A stretch of 64,000 bases of DNA from Meridianimarinicoccus sp. MJW13. Its GTDB lineage: Bacteria > Pseudomonadota > Alphaproteobacteria > Rhodobacterales > Rhodobacteraceae. The notes beneath the pieces were generated by a model. That model saw nothing but the letters and a program-made list of their open reading frames with translations, was not told the origin of the DNA and made no database searches. The number at the start of each line of letters is the position of its first letter. The first letter of the stretch is position 1. Positions 29,320-39,157 of the stretch are shown here, in pieces. Location: contig NZ_JACNMU010000003.1 in assembly GCF_014901205.1 (NCBI RefSeq), forward strand, positions 372,001-436,000, given 5' to 3'. Both the position numbers and the translations under genes were made by a program.

Positions 29320-32112
29320 CTACGTCTCATCCGCGCCTTCCCCGGATTTGATTGCGACATCGATCATGTCTGCGGCCGTTGTGGTGGCCGTGTCCAGCGC
29401 GAGCTCCAACGCCTCAAGATCGCCGCATTTGCCATCGCGCAGCAGCATCGCCAACCCGCCCTGCCCCAGGCGCGACGGCTCCAGCCCGCGTCCGGTCAAC
29501 AGCCGCGCCACGGATTTCACCGCCGCCAGCAGGGTGCCGATCTCGAGCAGTTTGGCGCGCACTTCGGCCGAGGCCAGATCGGTCTCCAGCCGCAGTTGTG
29601 CGGCACTGCCGGTCTCTGGATCCCCGGCCAGAAGCGCGATGGCCTGGCCGAACAATTCGATATCCTGCAAACCGCCCGGGCCGTTCGACACGTCCCACAC
29701 ACCCTTGCGCGGCTTGGCCTCGGACAGCCGCCGACGCATGTCGGCCAGATCCTGCAGGACCTTGGCCCGATCCTGCGGCCCGGCCAGAAGTTTGCGGCGG
29801 AAGGCTTCGAACTCCGCGCCCAGACCCTCTGTGCCGGCCACAACCCGCGCGCGGGTCAGGGCCAGATGCTCCCACGTCCAGGCCTCCTTGCGCTGATAGG
29901 CCTGGAACGAGGTCCAGGACGCCGCCGCCGGTCCCTGCCGTCCCGAGGGCCGCAACCGCATGTCGACTTCGTACAGCGTGCCCGCTGCCGTTTGCGCCGA
30001 CAGCGAGGTCACCAGCGCCTTGGTCAGCCGCGCGAAATAGGTGCGCGCCTCCAGCGGACGCTTGCCGTCGGACTCCGCATCGGGCGGCGCGTCGTAGATG
30101 ACGATCAGATCCAGATCAGAGCGCGCGCCCAGCTTGCGCGCGCCCAGCGAGCCCATGCCCAGAACGATCGCCCGGCTGCCCGGCACCACCCCGTGCTTGC
30201 GCGAAAACTCGGCACAGGTGGCCTGCCACATGCCCTGCACCACGGCCTCGGCCAGATCGGAATACTCTGCCGCCGCCTCATCCGGGCTGACCAATCCGCG
30301 CAGATGATGCACGCCAATGCGGAAATGCCAGTCCTTCTGCCAGTGGCGCGTGGTGTCCAGCCGCAATTCATAGTCCAGATCGGGGTTGGCCAGCAGCGCT
30401 GACAGTTCCTCGGTCAACTGGGCACTGCCCGGCCAGGCTTCGAAGAAATCCCCGCCGATGACCGCGTCCAGCACGCCCGAATTGTTGGACAGATACTGCG
30501 CCAATGCCGGGGCGGTAGAACTGATATCGACCATCAAGTCGATCAGTTGCGGGTTGGCCTCGAACAGGGAAAACACCTGAACGCCGGCAGGCAACCCCTT
30601 GAGAAACCCGTCAAACTGCAAGATCGCTTCGTCGGAATCGGCCGCGCGTTGAAAGCCGGCCAGAAGCTTGGGCAGCAGACGGGCAAAGATTTCCTGCGCC
30701 CGTTCCGAGCGCAACGCGGGATAGGATTTCCAGCGGTCCACCACTTTTTCCGCTGTGCCGGTCATCTCGGGCAGCAGGGAGTCCGCACGCTCAGGGGCAA
30801 AGAACTCCTCGGTCAGCGCATAGACCCGTTCAAAGCGTTCGCGCAGGGACTCCTTCAGTTGCGCCACATCCCCGACGCCGGTGAAATCCGCCAGCCGTTG
30901 CCAACCCTCGTCCGCCGAAGGCAGCGCATGGGTCTGGGCATCCTGCACCATTTGCAGGCGATGCTCTATTTCGCGCAGGACAAGATAGTCGGCGTCCAGC
31001 GTCGTCGCCACGTCTGAGGTCACCCAACCCTTTTCCGCGAGGGCGGCCAGGCCGTGGCGGGTTTCACGCATCCGCAACTCGGGATCGCGGCCCCCGGCGA
31101 TCAACTGGCGGGTCTGGGTGAAGAACTCGATCTCGCGGATGCCGCCGGGGCTGAGCTTCACGTTGCGCCCGTCCAGCCTGTCCGAGGCCCGGCCCTTCTG
31201 GGCGCGAATCTTCAGGCGCATGTCCTGCGCCTCGTGAATCGTCGCGAAATCCAGATGGCGGCGCCAGATGAACGGGCGGATGTCCTTCAGGAACCGATTG
31301 CCTGCTTCCAGATCCCCGGCACAGGGGCGCGCCTTGACATAGGCCGCCCGCTCCCACGCCCGGCCCAAGGCTTCGTAGTAGCGCTCTGCCGCCGTGATCG
31401 ACACGGCCACCGGCGTCACCGAGGGGTCAGGCCGCAATCGCAGATCGGTGCGAAACACATAGCCATCGCCGGTGTTGTCGGACAACAGCCCCATGGCCTG
31501 CCGGACCGCCTTGATGAAGATGGCGCGCGCTTCCATCACGTCGGGGCCCTCGAACCGGCTGTCGTCGAACAGGCAGATCAGGTCGATGTCCGAAGAATAA
31601 TTCAGCTCGAACGCGCCCATCTTGCCCATGGCCAGCACGGTCAGACCGGCGGCCTGATCCAGATCGTCCAGCGATTGGCCGGGGATCTTGCCCCGTGTCA
31701 GCGGCAGGATCAGCGCGGATTTCAGCGCCACATCGCTGGCCCGGTCCGCCAGTTGCGTCAGGGCGCCGGTGACCGCATCCAGCCCCCAGACCCCGCCCAG
31801 ATCCGCCAGCCCGGTCAACAGCGCCACCCGCTGCTTGGCCAACCGCAGGGCCTTGCCCGTGTCCGACGCCGGCCCTGGCTCCAGGGCGGCGATCTCGGCG
31901 GCTATGACCGTGGCGGGATCCTGGTCCAGGGCCGCCTCAAGCCAGTCGCGGTGCCGGGTCATCAGGCCGGCCAGATAAGGGCTGCATCCAGCCGTACCGC
32001 ACAGCAGGTCACGGGTGCGCCCGCTGGCCCAGCCCAGTTGCGACAGGGCATCCTGTGCCAGAACGGTGTCATGGGGAATCGGCGCGCGGGTGATCTGATC
32101 AGCAAAGGTCAT
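29320..32112 (-). CDS. glnE: Bifunctional glutamine synthetase adenylyltransferase/deadenylase
   Basis: 930 residues from the ATG of MTFADQITRAP; the longer frame to 32253 adds a non-conserved leader. Two nucleotidyltransferase domains are recognisable by their acidic motifs: the N-terminal deadenylase around FELNYSSDIDLICLFDD, and the C-terminal adenylyltransferase around GARKLGARSDLDLIVIYD. Between them lies the helical regulatory region. GlnE adds AMP to glutamine synthetase or removes it, according to nitrogen status signalled by PII. Confidence 0.96.
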   Translation of the reverse strand: MTFADQITRAPIPHDTVLAQDALSQLGWASGRTRDLLCGTAGCSPYLAGLMTRHRDWLEAALDQDPATVIAAEIAALEPGPASDTGKALRLAKQRVALLTGLADLGGVWGLDAVTGALTQLADRASDVALKSALILPLTRGKIPGQSLDDLDQAAGLTVLAMGKMGAFELNYSSDIDLICLFDDSRFEGPDVMEARAIFIKAVRQAMGLLSDNTGDGYVFRTDLRLRPDPSVTPVAVSITAAERYYEALGRAWERAAYVKARPCAGDLEAGNRFLKDIRPFIWRRHLDFATIHEAQDMRLKIRAQKGRASDRLDGRNVKLSPGGIREIEFFTQTRQLIAGGRDPELRMRETRHGLAALAEKGWVTSDVATTLDADYLVLREIEHRLQMVQDAQTHALPSADEGWQRLADFTGVGDVAQLKESLRERFERVYALTEEFFAPERADSLLPEMTGTAEKVVDRWKSYPALRSERAQEIFARLLPKLLAGFQRAADSDEAILQFDGFLKGLPAGVQVFSLFEANPQLIDLMVDISSTAPALAQYLSNNSGVLDAVIGGDFFEAWPGSAQLTEELSALLANPDLDYELRLDTTRHWQKDWHFRIGVHHLRGLVSPDEAAAEYSDLAEAVVQGMWQATCAEFSRKHGVVPGSRAIVLGMGSLGARKLGARSDLDLIVIYDAPPDAESDGKRPLEARTYFARLTKALVTSLSAQTAAGTLYEVDMRLRPSGRQGPAAASWTSFQAYQRKEAWTWEHLALTRARVVAGTEGLGAEFEAFRRKLLAGPQDRAKVLQDLADMRRRLSEAKPRKGVWDVSNGPGGLQDIELFGQAIALLAGDPETGSAAQLRLETDLASAEVRAKLLEIGTLLAAVKSVARLLTGRGLEPSRLGQGGLAMLLRDGKCGDLEALELALDTATTTAADMIDVAIKSGEGADET

Positions 32113-32296
32113 GGGCGGAGCCTGTCGTCTCGCCGCGCCGGGGTCAACGCACCGCAGGGTCACGGCACGCCGCCCGATCTTGCTGCAGATGCGAATGTAA
32201 AAAGTTTTCACATGAACCCTTGAAGCGGCGGCGGGCGCACCCAATCTATTCAATGTGAAGACAGTTCACATACACACAACCAACACGGAGATCCCG

Positions 32297-32683
32297 ATGA
32301 GCACCGTCGCAACCTGGCCTACGGCCGCAGAAACCTGGCTCGATCAGCGCGGCAAAGGCGCCTGGATCGCGGCCATGATCCTCGGCTTCATTGTCTTCTG
32401 GCCCATTGGCCTCGCCCTTCTCGCCTATATGATCTGGAGCAAACGCATGTTTGGGAAATGTTCCCGCCACACCCGCAACGCCACCTATGCCTTCAAGTCT
32501 TCGGGCAACAGCGCCTTTGACGCCTACAAGGCCGAAACCCTGCGCCGGCTGGAAGAAGAACAAGACAGCTTCCAGGAATTCCTCAAGCGTCTGCGGGAAG
32601 CCAAGGACAAGGCCGAATTCGACCAGTTCATGGACGAACGCGTCCGGACGGCCGCAGCCCCCGCTGCACCGGAAAGCGCCTGA
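32297..32683 (+). CDS. DUF2852 membrane protein
   Basis: 128 residues from an ATG after CGGAG. One hydrophobic segment (about 23-46, WIAAMILGFIVFWPIGLALL) is followed by MIWSKRM and then a charged helical tail (ETLRRLEEEQDSFQEFLKRL) with coiled-coil character. The layout matches DUF2852 proteins, which are common in alphaproteobacteria and have no assigned function. It has its own terminator, and the RDD gene downstream starts separately. Confidence 0.8.
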   Translation: MSTVATWPTAAETWLDQRGKGAWIAAMILGFIVFWPIGLALLAYMIWSKRMFGKCSRHTRNATYAFKSSGNSAFDAYKAETLRRLEEEQDSFQEFLKRLREAKDKAEFDQFMDERVRTAAAPAAPESA

Positions 32684-32693
32684 CGCCCTTCAT

Positions 32694-32722
32694 GGCCCCC
32701 CCTCTAGGGGGGCCTTGCCTTT
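32694..32722 (+). terminator. GC-rich terminator after DUF2852 gene
   Basis: GGCCCCCC/GGGGGGCC stem with a short TCTA-type loop, then TTGCCTTTTC. The U-tract is interrupted, so efficiency is uncertain. Confidence 0.6.
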
Positions 32723-32741
32723 TCTTCGCGGACCGATTGCA

Positions 32742-33209
32742 ATGACATCCATGATTCAACCTGACACCGCGCTGTGGGGCCTGCCCGACCCGGACACCCA
32801 TGGCGACTTCTATGCCGACACCACGATCAAGCGGTTCTTCGCGTGGCTGGTCGACACCGTCCTGATCCTGGGGATCAGCCTGCTGGCGATTCCGTTCACC
32901 GCGTTCACGGGGCTGTTTTTCTTCGGCTTCCTGTTCCTTGCGGTGGGTCTGGTCTATCGGATCTGGGCCATGTCCAGCCGGTCTGCCACCCCCGGCATGC
33001 GCCTGATGGCGATCGAATTCCGCAACAGCCGCGGCGAACGGTTCGACACCGCAACCGCCACCCTGCACGTGCTGATGTTCTATTTCATGACCACCTTCTT
33101 CGTGCTTCAGATCATCTCGATCATCCTGATGCTGACCTCGTCGCGCGGTCAGGGCCTGCATGACATGCTGCTGGGCACCGCCGCCATCAACCTGTCGCGC
33201 AAGCCCTGA
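32742..33209 (+). CDS. RDD-family membrane protein
   Basis: 155 residues. The RDD domain is visible: the motif region FFAWLVDTVLILGISLLAIP (first helix), a second hydrophobic hairpin (FFFGFLFLAVGLVYRIW), the loop TPGMRLMAIEFRNSRG, and a third segment (LMFYFMTTFFVLQIISIIL). RDD proteins are small integral membrane proteins, some tied to ion homeostasis; the function here is unknown. The end GQGLHDMLLGTAAI is also typical. Confidence 0.88.
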   Translation: MTSMIQPDTALWGLPDPDTHGDFYADTTIKRFFAWLVDTVLILGISLLAIPFTAFTGLFFFGFLFLAVGLVYRIWAMSSRSATPGMRLMAIEFRNSRGERFDTATATLHVLMFYFMTTFFVLQIISIILMLTSSRGQGLHDMLLGTAAINLSRKP

Positions 33210-33286
33210 ACGCGCGGTGTGTCCCAAGGGGGCTTGGCGGTTTCGTTCGGGATTGCTAGGCTCCCTCGAAACAGGTCGAGGAGCCC

Positions 33287-34123
33287 ATGCGCCATACGCT
33301 TCCCATTGCCCCGCAGTTCTATGTAACTGCGCCGCAACCCTGCCCCTATCTGGATGGGCGGATGGAGCGGAAGCTGTTCACGGCCTTGCAGGGCGAAACC
33401 GCCGAAACCCTGAACGACACGCTGTCCAAACAGGGGTTCCGCCGATCGCAGAACGTGCTTTACCGGCCCTCCTGCGCGGAATGCACCGCCTGCATGTCGG
33501 CCCGTATCCGGGTGGCGGATTTCGAACCCAGCCGCGCGCAACGCAAGACCCTGCGCCGCAATGGCGACCTCAAGCGACGGGCCAATTCTCCCTGGGCCAC
33601 CGAAGAGCAGTTCTCGCTCTTCCGCCGCTATCTGGACAACCGCCACGCCGATGGCGGCATGGCCGACATGGACATCTTCGAATTCGCCGCGATGATCGAG
33701 GAAACCCCGATCCGGTCGCGCGTCATAGAATACGAAGTCCGGGAATCGCCCAACCTGGTGCGCGGCGACCTCAAGGCCGTGTGCCTGACGGACGTTCTGG
33801 ATGACGGGCTGAGCCTTGTCTATTCCTTCTACGAACCAGACGAGAACCGCCGCTCGCTGGGCACCCATGTCATCCTCGATCATATCGAGATCGCCCGCGA
33901 AAGCGGCCTGCCCTATGTCTACTTGGGCTACTGGGTGCCGAGCAGCCCGAAGATGGGCTACAAGGCCGGCTTCAGCGCGCTTGAGGTCTATAAGCACGGG
34001 GTCTGGCAGGACATCGGCGATCCCGAATGCCACGAGACCGAGACCCATCCGCTGTCGGTCGATCCGATTGCCGAACAGGTGGCGCGGATCTCGCTGCCCG
34101 ACAGCGTGCCGATCAAGCGCTAG
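33287..34123 (+). CDS. bpt: Aspartate/glutamate leucyltransferase (Bpt)
   Basis: 278 residues. The N-terminal zinc/Fe-S-like cysteine cluster CAECTACM lies at about 64-71. The ATE C-terminal domain has [19 protein letters not shown] and [18 protein letters not shown]. Bpt transfers leucine from charged tRNA to N-terminal Asp or Glu, marking proteins for ClpAP degradation (bacterial N-degron pathway). The gene has its own terminator and a 77-bp gap from the RDD gene. Confidence 0.94.
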   Translation: MRHTLPIAPQFYVTAPQPCPYLDGRMERKLFTALQGETAETLNDTLSKQGFRRSQNVLYRPSCAECTACMSARIRVADFEPSRAQRKTLRRNGDLKRRANSPWATEEQFSLFRRYLDNRHADGGMADMDIFEFAAMIEETPIRSRVIEYEVRESPNLVRGDLKAVCLTDVLDDGLSLVYSFYEPDENRRSLGTHVILDHIEIARESGLPYVYLGYWVPSSPKMGYKAGFSALEVYKHGVWQDIGDPECHETETHPLSVDPIAEQVARISLPDSVPIKR

Positions 34124-34164
34124 GGTCCGGCGCGCCCGAAATCCCGCAATTCGTACGACCTGCC

Positions 34165-34189
34165 ACACCCCGGTATCCGGGGTGTTTTT
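34165..34189 (+). terminator. Terminator after bpt
   Basis: ACACCCCGG/CCGGGGTGT nine-base stem with a three-base loop and a five-T tract. Confidence 0.9.
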
Positions 34190-34216
34190 CCGTCTGCCAC
34201 GCGCCGCCACGCCACG

Positions 34217-34241
34217 AAAAAGCCGCCCCCGAAGGGACGGC
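34217..34241 (-). terminator. Terminator of the TRAP operon (minus strand)
   Basis: On the minus strand GCCGTCCC pairs with GGGGCGGC across TTCG-type bases and is followed by five T. It closes the dctP-dctQ-dctM unit. Confidence 0.8.
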
Positions 34242-34288
34242 CTTGGTTGGTCCGGGCCGGGGCTGCAGCGCCCCGGTGTCCGATCCGG

Positions 34289-36643
34289 TCAGTTCAGCAG
34301 GTTCGGTACGATGGTGACCACGCTGGGGAACAGCCACAACAGGCCCAGTCCCGCCACCTGGATCAACACGAAGGGCAGAACCCCCTTGTAGATGTCACGG
34401 GTGGCGACCTCGGGCGGCGCCACCCCGCGCAGGTAGAAAAGCGCGAAGCCGAAGGGTGGTGTCAGGAAGCTGGTCTGCAGGTTCACCGCGATCATGATGG
34501 TGACCCACTTGGGATCCATCGTGCCGCCATAGATCACCGGCCCGACGATCGGGATCACGATGTAGATGATCTCGAGAAAGTCCAGCACGAAGCCCAGGAT
34601 GAACAGCACCAGCATCACCAGCAGGAAGACGACAAGCTCGTTGTCGAAACTGCGCAGGAATTGCTGGATGTAGTGTTCCCCTCCGAAGGAAATCACCACG
34701 AGGTTCAGCACCTGGCTGCCGATCAGGATGGTAAAGACCATCGAGGTCACCTTGGCCGTCTCGCGCACCACCGGGGTCAGCACCCCGCCCCGCAGCAGCA
34801 CCCAGCAGCTGTAGAGGATGCCGAAGATGGCAAAGTGATAGGTCAGAAGGGCCACGATGAAGGCGATGTATTCTTCGAACATCACTTCCGAGCGGGTGAT
34901 CCGCAGGTCGAAGTTCACCCCCACAAGGATCATCAGAATGATGGCAAAGGACGCCCAGATGATGATCTTGCCCGACCGGCTGTCATCCCGCAGCTTGCGA
35001 TAGGCCGCCAGCATGATCGCGCCGGATGCGCCAAGTGCCGCCGCCGGGGTCGGGTTGGTGATCCCGCCCAGGATCGAGCCCAGCACCGCGACAATCAGGA
35101 TCAGCGGCGGAAAGACCACGCGCAGAAGCTCGTTCTGCGACAGGCGGGTGATGGCCTCGCGACAACCATAGGCGATCAGCAGCAGCGGGATCACCAACAG
35201 CAGGAAGCTGGCCCCTTCGCTGGTTGTCGGGCTGATCAGGAACCAGTCCACCACGAAGGCCAGACCCACACCCGCCAGACCGATGGCCAGCGGGGTCGGA
35301 TCGGCGGTCGGGGCCACACCACGGGCGGTGGTCAGGACCAGCGCCAGCATGATGAACATGGTCGCCAGACCCGAGCTGATCGGCGCGGCATTGGCGATCT
35401 TCTCGACCCGGGCCGTTTCGATCTCTTCGGCGCTCAGCGCGCGGCTGGCTTGCGCCCCGCCCGAAGCCTCGATGGCCTCCTGCTGCTCGATGGCCAGATC
35501 CCATTTCTCCTGCCCGTGCAGTTCGATCATCGACGCCTGACATTGTTCCGAGACACTGGTCCGCAGGACGGCGGATTCAGAGGCATCCGAATAACTGTCG
35601 ACGGTGATGTCCTGTGATCCGACAATCCCGATCTGTGCCAGCAGGATGGCGCCACCGATCAGCGCGATGGGCATACCCAGGAACCAGGTCAGACCTTCGC
35701 TGCGGGTGATGACTTCGCCGCCTTTGACGTCCTCAATCTCGACCGGCGGCGCGTGCCGCGGATCGTACAGGGCGAAGCCCAGGGCATAGACCGCATAGAG
35801 GCCGGCAAGCAGGATGCCGGGCAGGATCGCCGACTGGAACAGCGTGCCGACCGACACCACGGCGGCTTCACCCAGGTAGGTCAGCGCGTCGGAACACCCG
35901 GCCGCCTGGGCCCGTGTTTCCTGCGCGGCCGAATACAGGTCGCCCGCCAGGGTGCCCAGCAGAACGATCACGATCGACGGCGGAATGATCTGGCCCAGCG
36001 TGCCAGACGCGGCAATGACGCCGGTGGCCAGCGACGGCGAATAGCCGTTGCGCAGCATGGTAGGCAGCGACAACAGGCCCATCGTCACCACGGTCGCCCC
36101 GACGATCCCGGTCGAAGCAGCCAGGAAAGCGCCCACGACCACGACCGACACGGCCAGACCGCCGGGCATCGGCCCGAAGACCCGCGCCATGGTGGTCAGC
36201 AGGTCATTGGCAATACGCGAGCGTTCCAGCGTGATGCCCATCATCACGAACATCAGCACCGCCAGCAGGGTTTCGATCGACTGACCGGCAAACACGCGTT
36301 CGTTCATGCGGTTCACGATGAACGACAGGTTGCGATCCACGGCCTGCTCCCAACCGCCCGGGAACAGGGGCTGATCGATCAAGGGTAAGTCCGGGTATCG
36401 GAAGTGCGATATGTTGATCTGGTTGGCGCCATTGGCGATCAACGCCCGATAGGCGTCGCTGGTGGTGTCCACCGCCTGGTGGATCAACAATCCGGTACTG
36501 TCCAGCGCGGCAATGATGCCGAAGGACAGAACCCCGGCCCCGCCGATGGCAAAAGCCACCGGGAAGCCGGTCATGATGCCTCCGAAGAGACAGAAGAATA
36601 CGATGATCAGGCCGACCTCGACTCCATCAAGTCCAAATAGCAT
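34289..36643 (-). CDS. TRAP transporter large permease subunit (DctM), extended form
   Basis: 784 residues, much longer than the usual 425 or so of DctM. The family helices start at about 10 (GLIIVFFCLFGGIMTGFPVAFAIGG would span 11-35), with FVMMGITLERSRIANDLL and GIIGATVV-type segments further on. A hydrophilic stretch (about 355-425, rich in Glu, Ser and Ala) interrupts the membrane part, and a second membrane block follows. The extended size recurs in the mannitol/chloroaromatic (TakP-linked) TRAP branch. It drives sodium-coupled uptake of the substrate bound by DctP. Confidence 0.88.
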   Translation of the reverse strand: MLFGLDGVEVGLIIVFFCLFGGIMTGFPVAFAIGGAGVLSFGIIAALDSTGLLIHQAVDTTSDAYRALIANGANQINISHFRYPDLPLIDQPLFPGGWEQAVDRNLSFIVNRMNERVFAGQSIETLLAVLMFVMMGITLERSRIANDLLTTMARVFGPMPGGLAVSVVVVGAFLAASTGIVGATVVTMGLLSLPTMLRNGYSPSLATGVIAASGTLGQIIPPSIVIVLLGTLAGDLYSAAQETRAQAAGCSDALTYLGEAAVVSVGTLFQSAILPGILLAGLYAVYALGFALYDPRHAPPVEIEDVKGGEVITRSEGLTWFLGMPIALIGGAILLAQIGIVGSQDITVDSYSDASESAVLRTSVSEQCQASMIELHGQEKWDLAIEQQEAIEASGGAQASRALSAEEIETARVEKIANAAPISSGLATMFIMLALVLTTARGVAPTADPTPLAIGLAGVGLAFVVDWFLISPTTSEGASFLLLVIPLLLIAYGCREAITRLSQNELLRVVFPPLILIVAVLGSILGGITNPTPAAALGASGAIMLAAYRKLRDDSRSGKIIIWASFAIILMILVGVNFDLRITRSEVMFEEYIAFIVALLTYHFAIFGILYSCWVLLRGGVLTPVVRETAKVTSMVFTILIGSQVLNLVVISFGGEHYIQQFLRSFDNELVVFLLVMLVLFILGFVLDFLEIIYIVIPIVGPVIYGGTMDPKWVTIMIAVNLQTSFLTPPFGFALFYLRGVAPPEVATRDIYKGVLPFVLIQVAGLGLLWLFPSVVTIVPNLLN

Positions 36644-36657
36644 GGGTCAGGGTCCCC

Positions 36658-37554
36658 TCAGAAGGATTCATGGAAGTGCTCGGGCAGATCGTCGCCCAGC
36701 ACGTCCTCGTCATGGTACCGGCCGTCGGCTTCTTCGCCTTCGATCAGTTCCAGAAGATTGCGATAGAAGAAGGCCATGGCCTGGATCAGCATCATGACAA
36801 CGAAGGCCATGATCAGCACCTTGAACAGGAAGTAGGCGTTGAAGCCGTTCGGCGAAAAGCCGATGGTTTCCACGTTCCATTTCACGATCCGCGCCTTGCG
36901 CATCAGCATTTCGATCTTGTCGCTGGCCGAGATCTTCGGGGTGATCAGGTGACGCCACAGGAAGAACCAGGCGTACATCCACGTCAGGGTCAGCACCGGG
37001 ATCATGAAGATCAGGCAGCCGATCATGTCGATGATCTTCTTGGTCCGGCGCGAAACCGAGCCATAGACCAGATCCACCCGCACATGGCCGCCCTGGATGA
37101 AGGTATAGGCGCAGCACAGCGCCACGATCATGGCGTTATAAAGCTTCAGTTCCTCGGCGTACCAGCTGAGATCCTTGGTAAACACGGTCCCGAACGGGCC
37201 GATGGAAATCTCGGAGACAAGGAAGATCCGTTGCAGGAAGACGATCAGCGTCTGTTGCAGGACCATCAGCAGGCCGGCCCAGGCGAAGAAGCGTCCGACC
37301 GTGTTGCCGAACCATTCCGCGCCGCGCACATAGCCCCAGAGCACGCTGTTGCGCCACAGGCCGACGGCGGTCAGCACAAGGAAAGCGGTGAAGATGACGA
37401 AGAAGAGCTGGGTCGAGCCACCGTAGTAGGCAAACCGCATGATCGCTTCGGTGTCGGACCAGTTCAGCCAGAGCCCCGGATGGGTCACGGCATAACCGAA
37501 ATTGTAAAAGGCTGTCCCGATATTGGTGACAACCCAGAGGATACCGTCCAGCAT
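36658..37554 (-). CDS. TRAP transporter small permease subunit (DctQ), long form
   Basis: 298 residues with several membrane segments (about 60-90, 105-125, 150-170, 195-220 and 265-285), longer than the common 160-200-residue DctQ. The segment CAYTFIQGGHVRVDLVYGSV is the typical DctQ loop. It lies 14 bp before dctM and is read after dctP. With DctM it forms the membrane part of the transporter. The C-terminal tail is acidic. Confidence 0.87.
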   Translation of the reverse strand: MLDGILWVVTNIGTAFYNFGYAVTHPGLWLNWSDTEAIMRFAYYGGSTQLFFVIFTAFLVLTAVGLWRNSVLWGYVRGAEWFGNTVGRFFAWAGLLMVLQQTLIVFLQRIFLVSEISIGPFGTVFTKDLSWYAEELKLYNAMIVALCCAYTFIQGGHVRVDLVYGSVSRRTKKIIDMIGCLIFMIPVLTLTWMYAWFFLWRHLITPKISASDKIEMLMRKARIVKWNVETIGFSPNGFNAYFLFKVLIMAFVVMMLIQAMAFFYRNLLELIEGEEADGRYHDEDVLGDDLPEHFHESF

Positions 37555-37601
37555 CGTCCTCTCCCCGCTGCGGGCCCTTGTCCCGGACCTCGCTTTTGCA
37601 C

Positions 37602-37633
37602 AAAGGCCCGCCCCCCTGCGCGGGGGGCGGGCC
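37602..37633 (-). terminator. Intra-operon GC hairpin between dctP and dctQ
   Basis: A perfect 12-base stem (GGCCCGCCCCCC with GGGGGGCGGGCC) and a five-base loop, followed on the minus strand by TTTGTGC. It can work as an attenuator or mRNA stabiliser that raises binding-protein output over the permeases. Confidence 0.65.
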
Positions 37634-37652
37634 GGTTCAGATCAGGTTGGGA

Positions 37653-38738
37653 TCAGGAGCCCAGCACCCGGTCCCGCTGATTGCGATAGGTGGCGTCAGA
37701 CTTGGAAATCCAGCCCGAAGACGCTGCCATCGACTCTACATAGGCGTCGTAGGTTTCCTTGAAGATATCATCGCCCATGAATTCTTCATAGACCTGCATC
37801 GACGCGGCACCGAAGGCATCCCAGACGCTGTCGGGGAATTCCAGAACCTTGACGCCAGACGAGGCCAGACGCTGCAGCGCCGAACCGTTGTTCATCAGGT
37901 ACTGGTGCAGGTTCCAGTGGTCGGCAGCGGCGGCGCCGATTTCGATGGCGGCCTTCTGCTGCTGGGTCAGGCTGTCGAAGACTTCAAGGTTGGTTGCCAG
38001 CGACAGACCCGCCGACGGCTCGTGGAAGCCTGCGGTGTAGTAGAACTTGGTGATCTCCTGGAAGCCCACCTTCTCGTCCGACCAGGGGCCGACCCATTCG
38101 GTGCCGTCGATGGCGCCCGAGGCCAGGGCCTGGTAGATTTCGCCGCCCGGCAGGTTCTGCACCGACACGCCCATGTGGCCCAGGGCGCGACCGCCCAGAC
38201 CCGGCATGCGGAATTTCAGACCCTGGAAGTCTTCCGGGCCGGTGATTTCCTTGGTGAACCAACCGCCCGACTGCGCGCCGGTGTTGCCCGCCATGAACGA
38301 CTTCAGGCCGAAGATCTCGCCCAGGGCGTGGTGCATTTCCATGCCGCCGCCGTGGTAGTACCAGTTGTTGTGCTCGGTCGCGGTCATGCCGAAGGGCACA
38401 CCGGTGTAGAAGGCGAACGCGGGGTGCTGGTTGACGAAGTAATAGTCAGCCCCGTGATACATGTCGGCCTGACCGGCGGTCACGGCGTCGAATACTTCGA
38501 AGGCTCCGACAAGTTCGCCCGCGTGCTTGACGTCGACGGTCAGCGACCCGTCGGTCAGCGCGTTGATGTTTGCGGCGGCGCGGTCAGCGGCGTCTGCCAG
38601 ACCTGCAAAGCCGCGCGGCCATGTGGTGACCATGGTCAGCGTGCGGTTGCCCTGCGCATACAGCGGCGCGGCCAGCGAAGATGCTGCGGCGGCGGTGCCA
38701 CCCAGTGCGGAGTTCTTCAGAAAAGAGCGACGGTTCAT
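37653..38738 (-). CDS. TRAP substrate-binding protein (DctP), TakP-like
   Basis: 361 residues from the ATG of MNRRSFLKNSALGG, with GGGAGG upstream. The NRRSFLK start and the following hydrophobic stretch to LYAQ form a Tat-type signal. The mature chain resembles TakP of Rhodobacter sphaeroides: NNWYYHGGGMEMH, NTGAQSGGWFTKEI, FRMPGLGGRALGHMGV, and the ligand-contact motif IDGTEWVGPWSDEK. TakP binds 2-oxo acids such as pyruvate with sodium, so a keto- or hydroxy-acid ligand is likely here. It is first in the operon. Confidence 0.88.
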   Translation of the reverse strand: MNRRSFLKNSALGGTAAAASSLAAPLYAQGNRTLTMVTTWPRGFAGLADAADRAAANINALTDGSLTVDVKHAGELVGAFEVFDAVTAGQADMYHGADYYFVNQHPAFAFYTGVPFGMTATEHNNWYYHGGGMEMHHALGEIFGLKSFMAGNTGAQSGGWFTKEITGPEDFQGLKFRMPGLGGRALGHMGVSVQNLPGGEIYQALASGAIDGTEWVGPWSDEKVGFQEITKFYYTAGFHEPSAGLSLATNLEVFDSLTQQQKAAIEIGAAAADHWNLHQYLMNNGSALQRLASSGVKVLEFPDSVWDAFGAASMQVYEEFMGDDIFKETYDAYVESMAASSGWISKSDATYRNQRDRVLGS

Positions 38739-39157
38739 TCGGTATGGACCTCCCATTGATTTTTTTGACCCACGATGCGCGAACCCACGCCGCAGGCGGT
38801 GCCGGGAGACTAGCGAATTGAGGGATAGTGGCAATTGCCTAGTGAACAAAATGAACAGGGTTTACCGCTCGTAAGCAATCAAATGTTGCATTGCTGCAGC
38901 GCGGCAGACGAAGATTGCGGGTCTTGGTCCAGGCACGCGCAGGATGACCTAGGGTCACCAGCGCAGCGGGGATGCAGCGGGGATTCCGTCGAAACACCGG
39001 ATGATTCGATCTCCTCGCCGCTCCCCCCGACCCACACAGGGCGCCGGTCCGGCCAGCCCGCCCGCGTTCGGCCTGCCCTGCCTCGTGCAACTCAGGTGCC
39101 TTGCAGCCTTCGGTCCGGACCCCCATAAGACAGCAAACGCACGGAGGCATCTGCACC
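38739..39157. other. Divergent intergenic region (419 bp)
   Basis: Lies between dctP (leftward) and the CorC-type gene (rightward). It is less GC-rich near dctP and holds a direct repeat TGAACA-AAA-TGAACA near 38843 and an inverted repeat TGACC-TAG-GGTCA at 38945-38957, either of which could be an operator. Short frames inside it lack coding character. Confidence 0.35.
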
